Positions 6,943 to 13,161 of a stretch of 13,161 bases of DNA are shown one piece after another. The translations under genes and the position numbers were made by a program. The notes under the pieces were generated by a model that saw nothing but the letters and a program-made list of their open reading frames with translations, had not been told where the DNA came from and did no database searches. The stretch's first letter is position 1; every line of letters starts with the position of its first letter. This DNA is from a bacterium. GTDB lineage: Bacteria > Gemmatimonadota > Gemmatimonadetes > Gemmatimonadales > Gemmatimonadaceae. The stretch is from the NCBI GenBank assembly GCA_021802745.1, contig JAJZRK010000084.1, forward strand, positions 1 through 13,161, read 5' to 3'.

Positions 6943-8790
6943 TCACTCGGGTCGGGTGGATGCGAGCCAACGCCGTCGAAATTCAATTTGTGCGGGAGTC
7001 GGCGCCTGGCCGGCGTCTTCGCCAGGCACGAACTCCAGGTGCGGATTCTCGGCCAGCGTGAGCACCACCTGATGGGTGCCGTCGCGGCTGAAGAATACGA
7101 TGGGGATGCGGTCGCCGGGGCGGTGCGCGGCCGTGATCGAGTCCACCTGCGCGGCGCGCGCCACGGGCATGCCATCGAACTGCGCCAGGTGATCGCCCAG
7201 CTCAATGCCCGCCTCGTAGAGCGGGCTGCCCTGCAGGACCGGCGACACGACGGCGAGGCGCGGCCCATCCGGCGCGAACCGTGTGTCGCCGAGCCACGCC
7301 GCGCCGGCGTGCGCGCGGCGCACGACGATGCCCGCGCGCGCGGCGAGCGCCGCATAGTCCGGGACGTCGCGTCCGGTGACGAAGCGCGCGAAGAAGTCGT
7401 TGGCCCACGCCGTGTCGCCCGCCACGCGCCCGAGCACGCGCCGGGTATCGTCGAGGCGATACGGCTTCGCCGGCGCGCAGTTCGCCTGCGCCCGCCCGTA
7501 CTCGCGCCACATGGCGCGCATGAAGGTGTCCAGCGAAAGCGTGTCGTGGCGCGCGCGCAGCGAGAGGTCGAGCCCAAGCGCGATGGCCTCTCCCCACGTG
7601 TAGTACGAGATGAAGGTGTTGGCCTTGTCCTGCGGATCCACCGAGACAGCGGCATCCACGAACGGCGCCTGCAGGCTCATCTCGGCGGCACTGAACCAGC
7701 GGCGGCCGGGCGCGGTGGTGACGCGGTCGGCGGTGGCCCCGGCCGACCGGATGAACGATGCCGCGGGAACGAGGCCCGCCCGCGCCATGATGAGTTCGCC
7801 GTAGTACGACGTGAACCCTTCGGCGAACCAGAGCTCGGGCGACGGATTGGCCTCCGAAAAATCGAAGGGCTCGAGGGATTTCGGCCGCAGCCGTTCGACG
7901 TTCCATGAGTGGAAGAACTCGTGCGCGACGGTGCCGAGCAGGGCGGTGGCCTGCGTGGCGAGCGCCGCGCTCGAGGTGAGCGACGTGGAGTTGCGATGCT
8001 CCATGCCGTCGCCCGACGCCCGCGGGAGGTAGGCGGCGAGGAAGGTGTACTGGCCGAAGTCGTACGCCGGCAGTTCGCCCCACACGCCCTCGGCCTCGCG
8101 CACGATGCGCTGGGCGCCCGCGGCGAAGGTGTCGGCCTGCGCCGCGGTCCCCTGGTGGTCGAGGGCGATGCGGAACTGCGCGGTTCGCCCCTGCGACGTC
8201 GCCGTCCACGAGCGGAAGACGAGCGGCCCGAGCATCGTGGGGCTGTCCATGAAGTACTGGAGATGCGGCGCCGTGAAGGTGAGCGAGTCGGTGGTGGGGG
8301 CCAGCTGCGTCGCCACGTGCCACCCGGGAAGCGGATGGAAGGTGATGCGGATGGGGCGCGTTTCGAGACCGCGCGCCCACATGAACGCGGCCGGCATGTT
8401 CAGGTGGGCGTGCGACGGCGAGATGCCGACATACGTCCCGTCCACCCGGTCGCCGAAGAGCGTGTAGCTCACGCGCACGGTGCCGCCGGCGGTGGTCACG
8501 TTCCACTGATGCGGGGTCGGCTGCGAGACGCGCAGCGGCTTGCCGGTTCCGTCCGTGACACGCACGCCGTAGACGTTCTTGGCGAATTCGTGCAGGGCGT
8601 AGCGCCCCGGTGAACTGCGGCTCATGCGCAGGGTCAGGGTGCCCGCCGGCACCCCGCCAAATTCGGCGGTGACCGCCGCCTCGTGATGCACCGCGTTGGG
8701 AAAGGAGACGTCGTAGCGCACCGGCGCCAGTCGTTGGGCAGCGAGCAGGGCGGGGGCGAGCAGGGCAACGACGATCGCGAGAGGACGCAT
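6943..8790 (-). CDS. Secreted M61 family zinc aminopeptidase with PDZ domain
   Basis: A 615-residue M61 (glycyl aminopeptidase-type) peptidase. Residues 1-18 form a Sec signal peptide (hydrophobic core ending LLA-AQ). The N-terminal beta-sandwich domain spans about 22-215. The catalytic domain contains GMEHRNSTS (262-270), the zinc motif HEFFH at 290-294 (His290, His294, catalytic Glu291) and the third ligand Glu324 in WFAEGFTSYYG. A PDZ domain occupies about 490-585 (VLQGSPLYEAGIELGDHL). All catalytic positions are intact and the length is usual for the family. Members remove N-terminal residues, with Gly and Ala preference in the characterised Sphingomonas enzyme; the specificity here is unproven. 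ATG 8790 is chosen over the frame start at 8859 because it places the signal peptide at the extreme N-terminus. It heads the minus-strand group followed by the amidohydrolase, and diverges from the histidine kinase. Confidence 0.94.
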   Translation of the reverse strand: MRPLAIVVALLAPALLAAQRLAPVRYDVSFPNAVHHEAAVTAEFGGVPAGTLTLRMSRSSPGRYALHEFAKNVYGVRVTDGTGKPLRVSQPTPHQWNVTTAGGTVRVSYTLFGDRVDGTYVGISPSHAHLNMPAAFMWARGLETRPIRITFHPLPGWHVATQLAPTTDSLTFTAPHLQYFMDSPTMLGPLVFRSWTATSQGRTAQFRIALDHQGTAAQADTFAAGAQRIVREAEGVWGELPAYDFGQYTFLAAYLPRASGDGMEHRNSTSLTSSAALATQATALLGTVAHEFFHSWNVERLRPKSLEPFDFSEANPSPELWFAEGFTSYYGELIMARAGLVPAASFIRSAGATADRVTTAPGRRWFSAAEMSLQAPFVDAAVSVDPQDKANTFISYYTWGEAIALGLDLSLRARHDTLSLDTFMRAMWREYGRAQANCAPAKPYRLDDTRRVLGRVAGDTAWANDFFARFVTGRDVPDYAALAARAGIVVRRAHAGAAWLGDTRFAPDGPRLAVVSPVLQGSPLYEAGIELGDHLAQFDGMPVARAAQVDSITAAHRPGDRIPIVFFSRDGTHQVVLTLAENPHLEFVPGEDAGQAPTPAQIEFRRRWLASTRPE

Positions 8791-8858
8791 GGGTCGGGGG
8801 CGATGGCGCGGGGGGAGGACGACGCTGGCGGAGGGAAGATAATGGGCAAGGCCGGGCA

Positions 8859-8887
8859 TTGCCGCCGAGCCGTCAAGCGCTGATACT
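8859..8887 (+). promoter_or_regulatory. Possible promoter for the hybrid histidine kinase
   Basis: TTGCCG (8859-8864) and GATACT (8882-8887) are each four-of-six matches to the sigma-70 hexamers, with the ideal 17-base spacing. The predicted transcript would start near 8894, just before the 13-codon frame at 8896 and about 40 bases before the kinase GTG at 8934. If correct, the TTG at 8859 cannot be the kinase start. Evidence is motif matching in the divergent gap only. Confidence 0.3.
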
Positions 8888-8895
8888 CTCCCGGC

Positions 8896-8937
8896 ATGGG
8901 TCCGCGCGCCATCCCGCTCGCTCCGCGTTCGCCGTGA
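8896..8937 (+). CDS. Possible 13-residue leader peptide upstream of the kinase
   Basis: ATG 8896 opens a 13-codon frame (MGPRAIPLAPRSP) whose TGA stop at 8935-8937 overlaps the proposed kinase start in a GTGA. The ATG sits almost at the predicted transcript start, so it would be read as a leaderless or nearly leaderless message; no Shine-Dalgarno precedes it. The arrangement would let translation of the short frame deliver ribosomes to a kinase start that has no binding site of its own. The peptide is short, proline- and arginine-rich and could equally be chance. Confidence 0.15.
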   Translation: MGPRAIPLAPRSP

Positions 8938-11780
8938 CCGGCATCGCGAGACGTCCGCTTGCGCTGCGTCTGGCGCTCGGCATCGCGTGCGGTCTCGCGG
9001 CGCTCGCGCTCAACGCGATTCCCGCCCCCATCGTGTCGAGCGCATCGCCGGAGTTTGCCTTCGGCGGCGCGCTTGTCCTGTTCGCCTTCCACCGGCTCGG
9101 CGTCCTGCCCGGCATCATCGCGGCGGTGATTGGCTACGCGACCGCCAGCACGGTGGTCGAGGTCACGATCGTGGCCATCACGCTCTATGGCCTCGAGGCG
9201 TACGTCGTGTCGCGCCTCGCCGAGCGGACGCGCAGCCTCGTCGTCGCCGACATCCTGTTCTGGCTGACCCTCGGTCCGGTCATTGACACGGTCACGACGC
9301 TCTGGTGGCTGAAGCTTCCCGCCGGATACCTGCTGCTGCTCCTCGTCAAGCAGCTGCTGAACGGGGTGATGAACGCCGTGATCGCCGAGGCGGCATCGCG
9401 CAGCCAGTGGATCCGGGTCCGGCTGGGCCTGCCCGGGGAACCGACGCGCACGTGGCAGGAAGTGCTGTTCGACCGAACGGTGCCCGTCGTGATGGTGCCC
9501 ATGACCATCATTGTGCTGCTGATCGCGCGCTCGTCACACGCCGCGACGATGAATGAGGTGGCCGTCCGGCTGCGTCAGGCGGCGACGAGCGCGGACGACG
9601 CGGCGGAGCGCTTCCTGGAATCGCGCGTCGGCACGCTGAGGGACCTGCGGCGTGCCCTCATGGGAGTCGGCGAGGGCAACACGGTGCAGCAGGCGCGGCT
9701 CCTGCGCGCATTTCTTGGGGCGCACCCGGAGTTCGTGAACGTCTTCGCCACGGATGACCTCGGCCGCGTGGTGGCCGCGGCTCCCGAGGCGTCAAAGGCC
9801 GGGCAGCAGTACCTGGGCCTCGACATCAGCCAGCGGCCGTACTTCCAGGCCGCGCGCTCGACCACGCGGCCGGTGTTCGGCGATCTCGTCCTCGGCCGGC
9901 TGCACGTGCGGCAACGCGGGGTCGAGCCGGTGCTCCCCGTTGCGGTGCCGCTGCTCGCGCCGAGCGGCGGTTTCGGAGGGGTGGTGATGGGCGCGCTCGA
10001 CGCGACCACCCTGGGCGCGATCCTGACGGCGTGGGCGGAGAGCGACGACGGCGTGATCCAGCTGCTCGACCGCAGTGGACGCGTGGTGGCGAGTTCCAGC
10101 GCGGCGTGGGCGCCCGGCACCATGCGTCGGCGCGACGTGGTGGTGGCGGCGGCGGAGCGGACGAGCGTCCCCGTCATCATCGCGCCGCGGTTCGATGAAT
10201 CGTACGCCGCGCGCCTTGGGACCTCCCCGCAGCTGACGATCGCCCAGGGCGTTGCGACCTTCCCGTTCACCGTCCTCGTGGAGGAGCCGCTCTCGACCGT
10301 GTACCGCCTGCTCATCCCCACGTCGGCGGCGTTGATTGTGCTGATGCTCGGCGCCCTGCTGGCCGTGTACGCCGTCGCGCGCACGCTGGGGGCGCAGCTC
10401 GCGTCGCCGCTGCAGTCCATCGGCGCCGTGGCCGAGGACCTGGCCAACGGCCATCCCGTGCCGCACGCCGTGCTCGATCGCTTCAGCGCGAGCCCGGTGC
10501 AGGAGGTGCGCACGCTGGGCGCGCAGTTCCTGCGCATGGACGACTCGCTGCGTGCACGGCGCGAGGCCGACGCGCACGCCGTGCGGCAGAGCGAGTCGCG
10601 GTACCGGGAGACGCTGGAACAGCTGGTGCAGGCGCAGAAGATGGAAGGCATCGGCCGCCTCGCCGGCGGCATCGCGCATGATTTCAACAACCTGCTGACG
10701 CCCATCGTCGGCTACACCGACCTCGCGATGGCCGGCGTGCCACTCGACAGCCCGGCGCGCAAGGATCTCTCGCTGGTGCGCACCGCGGCTGGGCGGGCCA
10801 AGGAGGTGGTCGCGCAGCTGCTGGCGTTCGGCCGCGCCCAGGTGCTCGACACGCGGCGCATTGATCTGGCCGACGTGGTGGTGGAATTCGAGCCCCTGCT
10901 CCGCAAGTCGCTCAGCATCAACCACGAGCTCGCGGTGATGGCCGACCCAGGCGTCACGGTCGAGGCCGACCGCGCGAAGATCCAGCAGGTGCTGATGAAC
11001 CTCGTGCTGAACGCCGCCGACGCGATGCCGAAGGGAGGGCGCGTGGAGGTGCACGTGGGCGTCGCCGACGTGGCGATGCCGGACCCGTCGGACCCGGAGC
11101 CGCTGAAGCCGGGCCGGTATGGCGTAATCCACGTGGGGGACTTCGGCGTCGGCATGGATGACGAGACGCGGCGCCGCGCGTTCGACCCGTTCTTCACGAC
11201 GAAGCCGCGCGGCAAGGGGACCGGGCTTGGCCTCTCCACGGCGTACGGCATCGTGCGGCAGCACCGCGGCACGATCCAGGTGGACAGCACGCTGGGGGAA
11301 GGGACGCGCATTCGCGTGCTGCTCCCGCTCGCCGAGACGGTGCCGCACCTGCTGGACTCGGCGCCGCCGATTCCCGACGTGCTCATCCCGACGGGGGTGT
11401 CGGCCGAGGACGGGACACGCACCGCACTGGTCGTCGAGGACGAAGGGACGGTGCGCGAACTCGTCCGGGTAACGCTCACCCGCGCCGGCTTCCGCGTGCT
11501 GGCGGCCCGCGACGGCGAGGAGGCGCTCACGCGGGCGGCCGCGCACGACGCGCGCATTGACCTGCTGCTGACCGACGTCGTGATGCCCGGGTTGAGCGGG
11601 CCGGAGCTGGCGCGACGGCTGAAACAGGTGCGTCCCACGGTGCGCGTGCTCTTCATGTCGGGCTATGCGGCCGACGTGATCGCCGACGAAGGCGGGCTCG
11701 TCAGCGACGCGGAGCTGCTCGCGAAACCGTTCACGCCCGACGAACTGGTGACGCGCGTTCGCGAGGCGTTGAGCGCCTGA
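8934..11780 (+). CDS. Hybrid sensor histidine kinase: membrane domain, Cache-like sensor, HisKA, HATPase, receiver
   Basis: A 948-residue hybrid kinase. Residues 8-150 form an array of about five membrane helices resembling MASE-type sensor domains. A further helix is at 183-200. An external segment (about 203-455) has Cache-type features, including GLDISQRPYFQAA at 295-307. A closing helix lies at 457-482, then a HAMP-like/coiled linker to about 565. The HisKA H-box is GGIAHDFNN with phospho-acceptor His582. ATP-binding boxes follow: N-box NLVLNAADAM (689-698), G1 DFGVGMD (736-742), F-box FDPFFTTK (750-757) and G2 GKGTGLGLS (760-768). The C-terminal receiver (about 828-948) has Glu834/Asp835, phospho-acceptor Asp881 (LLLTDVVMPG), Ser909 and Lys931. 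All active residues are present. GTG 8934 is chosen because it begins just before the first basic segment and helix; TTG 8859 (973 residues) is the alternative. No partner regulator is adjacent, so the output is unknown. Confidence 0.92.
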   Translation: MTGIARRPLALRLALGIACGLAALALNAIPAPIVSSASPEFAFGGALVLFAFHRLGVLPGIIAAVIGYATASTVVEVTIVAITLYGLEAYVVSRLAERTRSLVVADILFWLTLGPVIDTVTTLWWLKLPAGYLLLLLVKQLLNGVMNAVIAEAASRSQWIRVRLGLPGEPTRTWQEVLFDRTVPVVMVPMTIIVLLIARSSHAATMNEVAVRLRQAATSADDAAERFLESRVGTLRDLRRALMGVGEGNTVQQARLLRAFLGAHPEFVNVFATDDLGRVVAAAPEASKAGQQYLGLDISQRPYFQAARSTTRPVFGDLVLGRLHVRQRGVEPVLPVAVPLLAPSGGFGGVVMGALDATTLGAILTAWAESDDGVIQLLDRSGRVVASSSAAWAPGTMRRRDVVVAAAERTSVPVIIAPRFDESYAARLGTSPQLTIAQGVATFPFTVLVEEPLSTVYRLLIPTSAALIVLMLGALLAVYAVARTLGAQLASPLQSIGAVAEDLANGHPVPHAVLDRFSASPVQEVRTLGAQFLRMDDSLRARREADAHAVRQSESRYRETLEQLVQAQKMEGIGRLAGGIAHDFNNLLTPIVGYTDLAMAGVPLDSPARKDLSLVRTAAGRAKEVVAQLLAFGRAQVLDTRRIDLADVVVEFEPLLRKSLSINHELAVMADPGVTVEADRAKIQQVLMNLVLNAADAMPKGGRVEVHVGVADVAMPDPSDPEPLKPGRYGVIHVGDFGVGMDDETRRRAFDPFFTTKPRGKGTGLGLSTAYGIVRQHRGTIQVDSTLGEGTRIRVLLPLAETVPHLLDSAPPIPDVLIPTGVSAEDGTRTALVVEDEGTVRELVRVTLTRAGFRVLAARDGEEALTRAAAHDARIDLLLTDVVMPGLSGPELARRLKQVRPTVRVLFMSGYAADVIADEGGLVSDAELLAKPFTPDELVTRVREALSA

Positions 11781-11783
11781 CGG

Positions 11784-12311
11784 TCAGTCGCCCGGGCCGA
11801 TGGCCGGGCCGGCGGAATCGCGCGCCTCGCGCAGCATGGTGATGGCCGACGAGTGGATGACCACATCGCCGAGGGCGCGTCCGTCGGCGGCGAGCGACGC
11901 CGCCTTGACGCCGACGAACCGGCCGCTCGAACTCAGGTAGTCGCTGAGCCGCTGCTGCGGCGCGAGCGGGAGGATGCCCTTCACCGTGGTGCCGCCGACG
12001 AGCACGATGTCCACGCCGCGTTCCCCGACGCCGATGGCCGACTGGCCGAGCACGAGCACATTGCCGTCCGGCGCCGAGGCGAGGACGATGTGGTCCGTCT
12101 GCACGATCAGGTGGCCCGGCATCTCGTTGAGCTTCGGCCGGCGGGCGCGGACCATGTTCATCCAGCCCCCCTTGCGGTTGGCCAGGTACTGCACGAGCGG
12201 CGCGTCGTCGCCGATGAAGATCTCGCCCTCCACCATCGTCGTGTCGCGCATGATGAGGTGCAGTCGCTTGGAGTCGACGGCCTTGGTACTGCGGGTGCTC
12301 GGTCCGGTCAT
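11784..12311 (-). CDS. Small protein with two tandem copies of one domain
   Basis: A 175-residue protein without signal peptide or membrane segments. Residues about 27-80 and 109-162 align as two copies of one unit. EGEIFIGDDAPLVQYL (28-43) matches VKGILPLAPQQRLSDYL (110-126), and GHLIVQTDHIVLASA (66-80) matches GDVVIHSSAITMLREA (148-163). A glycine-rich bridge (81-108) joins them. The second copy resembles small bacterial domains that I recall being catalogued as a DUF (perhaps DUF6812), but I cannot confirm this, and no function is known to me. Beta-strand periodicity suggests a compact binding module. ATG 12311 is chosen because it immediately precedes the conserved part; starts at 12416 or 12425 would add a Pro/Ala-rich stretch unlike the rest. 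It meets the kinase tail to tail three bases away, and diverges from the second M61 gene. Confidence 0.75.
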   Translation of the reverse strand: MTGPSTRSTKAVDSKRLHLIMRDTTMVEGEIFIGDDAPLVQYLANRKGGWMNMVRARRPKLNEMPGHLIVQTDHIVLASAPDGNVLVLGQSAIGVGERGVDIVLVGGTTVKGILPLAPQQRLSDYLSSSGRFVGVKAASLAADGRALGDVVIHSSAITMLREARDSAGPAIGPGD

Positions 12312-12353
12312 GCGGCGGGGCGCCTCGAAACGCGGGGGAGTCGGTATGACGAA

Positions 12354-12373
12354 TGGCGGCCCGGAGGCCGCCA
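12354..12373. other. Perfect 8-bp hairpin in the divergent gap
   Basis: TGGCGGCC (12354-12361) and GGCCGCCA (12366-12373) are exact reverse complements around the loop CGGA. The gap from 12312 to 12497 otherwise shows no gene. The hairpin would fall in the 5' leader of the minus-strand duplicated-domain gene, about 43 bases from its start. It would be inside the coding sequence if that gene began at 12416. No T tract follows on either strand. It may affect translation of that gene or be a chance result of high GC. Confidence 0.4.
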
Positions 12374-12497
12374 CCGCGACGACGGTCGAAAGGGCCGGAC
12401 TGGCGCCCGGCACCATAGTAATCAACGATCCACGCCCGGGCGCGGCAACGTGGCGCGCGTCTGGCTAGCTTATTTGGCACCCTGGCCCCGATCCCCC

Positions 12498-13161
12498 ATG
12501 CATCGCACTGCCCTCTTCGTCGTGCTCTCCGCGGCCGCGCAGGTCGCGGCGGCCCAGGGTGCCGCGCCGCCGGCCATGGCCGGCGCGGCACATCCGCCCG
12601 TCTCGGCCCCCATCGCCGACGTCAGCTACCGCCTGCGCTTCGACGCGGCCCACGGCGTCACGCGCTCCGTGGGCGTGGAGATGACGTTTGCCGTGCGCAG
12701 CTCGGAGCCGGTCCTGCTCTCGCTGCCGGCGTGGACGCCGGGGGCCTACGAGATCAGCGATTACGCGCGCGACGTCTCCGGTTTCGCGGCGCTGTCCGGC
12801 ACGCAGCCGCTCCGTTGGGACAAGCTCGACCCCGATACCTGGCGCATCGAGGCGGGCGTCGGCACGCAGGTTACCGTGCGCTTCGAGTCGCGCGCCGATT
12901 CGCTCGACAACGCCTTCAACTGGGCGCGCGACGAGTTTGCGCTGATCAACGGCACCAACGTCTTTCTTTACCCCGAGGGCCAGTCTCTGGCCTTTCCGTC
13001 GCGCGTGATAGTGCAGGCGGAGCCGGGCTGGCGGGTGGTCACCGGGCTCGGCCGCGAGCCCGGCGGCGACTTCACCGCGCCGACGTACCACGAGCTGGTG
13101 GACGCGCCGTTCTTCGTGGGCCGGTTCGACCTCGACAGCACCGAGATTGCCGGACACAGAT
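12498..13161 (+). CDS. Second secreted M61 family peptidase, N-terminal part (runs off the right edge)
   Basis: ATG 12498 opens a frame that continues to the window edge, giving 221 residues. Residues 1-19 are a Sec signal peptide (ALFVVLSAAAQVAAAQ), so the product is exported. The rest matches the M61 N-terminal beta-sandwich domain: SLPAWTPGAYEISDYARDV (residues 75-93) is the family's hallmark, followed by DPDTWRIE and later FNWARDEFALINGTNVFLY. The HExxH catalytic region and any PDZ domain lie beyond the window, so activity cannot be judged. It is clearly a different paralogue from the M61 gene at 6943-8790, since the equivalent segments differ widely. TAGCTT at 12466-12471 is a possible -10 element but lacks a convincing -35. 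No Shine-Dalgarno is evident. Confidence 0.88.
   Translation, partial: MHRTALFVVLSAAAQVAAAQGAAPPAMAGAAHPPVSAPIADVSYRLRFDAAHGVTRSVGVEMTFAVRSSEPVLLSLPAWTPGAYEISDYARDVSGFAALSGTQPLRWDKLDPDTWRIEAGVGTQVTVRFESRADSLDNAFNWARDEFALINGTNVFLYPEGQSLAFPSRVIVQAEPGWRVVTGLGREPGGDFTAPTYHELVDAPFFVGRFDLDSTEIAGHR

Noticed and set aside
5505..7061. A 518-codon plus-strand frame
   Set aside because: It is antisense to the amidohydrolase, which has a full metal site. No recognisable domain is visible in the shadow translation.
8842..8883. A 13-codon frame preceded by a strong GGAGGG ribosome binding site
   Set aside because: It spans the predicted kinase promoter, so it would not be on that transcript. Purine-rich runs are common here, and no gene follows in frame.
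9792..11546. A 584-codon minus-strand frame
   Set aside because: It is antisense to the histidine kinase core; the translation is His/Arg-rich without domains.
11777..11787. CTGAC-G-GTCAG inverted repeat between the two convergent genes
   Set aside because: It arises mainly from the two facing TGA stop codons and is too short to be meaningful.
11790..11812. GC-rich stem with a bulged G and GAT loop near the ends of the kinase and the duplicated-domain gene
   Set aside because: It lies inside the last codons of the minus-strand gene, is bulged and has no T tract, so a terminator call is not supported.
12465..13157. A 230-codon minus-strand frame at the right edge
   Set aside because: It lies opposite the second M61 peptidase, whose signal peptide and N-terminal domain signature support the plus strand.

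Overview
The window is a dense, very GC-rich stretch of bacterial chromosome with weak or absent Shine-Dalgarno sequences and secreted peptidases carrying C-terminal PDZ domains. This would suit Gemmatimonadota or a similar high-GC soil or freshwater lineage, but that assignment rests on gene content and style, not on a marker gene. No rRNA, tRNA, insertion sequence, integrase or CRISPR array was seen.

Layout, left to right. A partial unknown gene (1-245) and a proline-iminopeptidase-like alpha/beta hydrolase (250-1122) form a tight pair on the minus strand. Upstream of them the whole gap to the next gene is one long imperfect palindrome (1130-1301). Each arm carries three 10-base units repeated every 13 bases. 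It is the most unusual non-coding structure here. Next comes a minus-strand lipoprotein M28 zinc aminopeptidase with a PDZ domain (1303-2640). Diverging from it are a plus-strand HEAT-repeat protein (2724-4412) and a half-length TSUP (TauE/SafE-type) membrane transporter (4480-4836), separated by a 10-bp hairpin.

A minus-strand group of three genes follows: M61 zinc aminopeptidase with PDZ (6943-8790), secreted YtcJ-like amidohydrolase (5229-6917) and a four-helix membrane protein (4843-5232). The last two overlap by four bases (GTGA). Diverging from this group is a large hybrid sensor histidine kinase (8934-11780) with a multi-helix membrane domain, a Cache-like sensor domain, a kinase core and a receiver. 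Facing it tail to tail, three bases away, is a small cytosolic protein made of two copies of one domain (11784-12311). The window ends inside a second secreted M61 peptidase (12498 onward).

Taken together, three secreted metallopeptidases (M28, M61, M61), a secreted amidohydrolase and an intracellular proline-iminopeptidase-like hydrolase suggest peptide scavenging. The Cache-type kinase could sense a small extracellular ligand, but nothing in the sequence ties it to the peptidases. The genes are individually recognisable families. The features I could not assign to known types are the iterated palindrome and the duplicated-domain protein.
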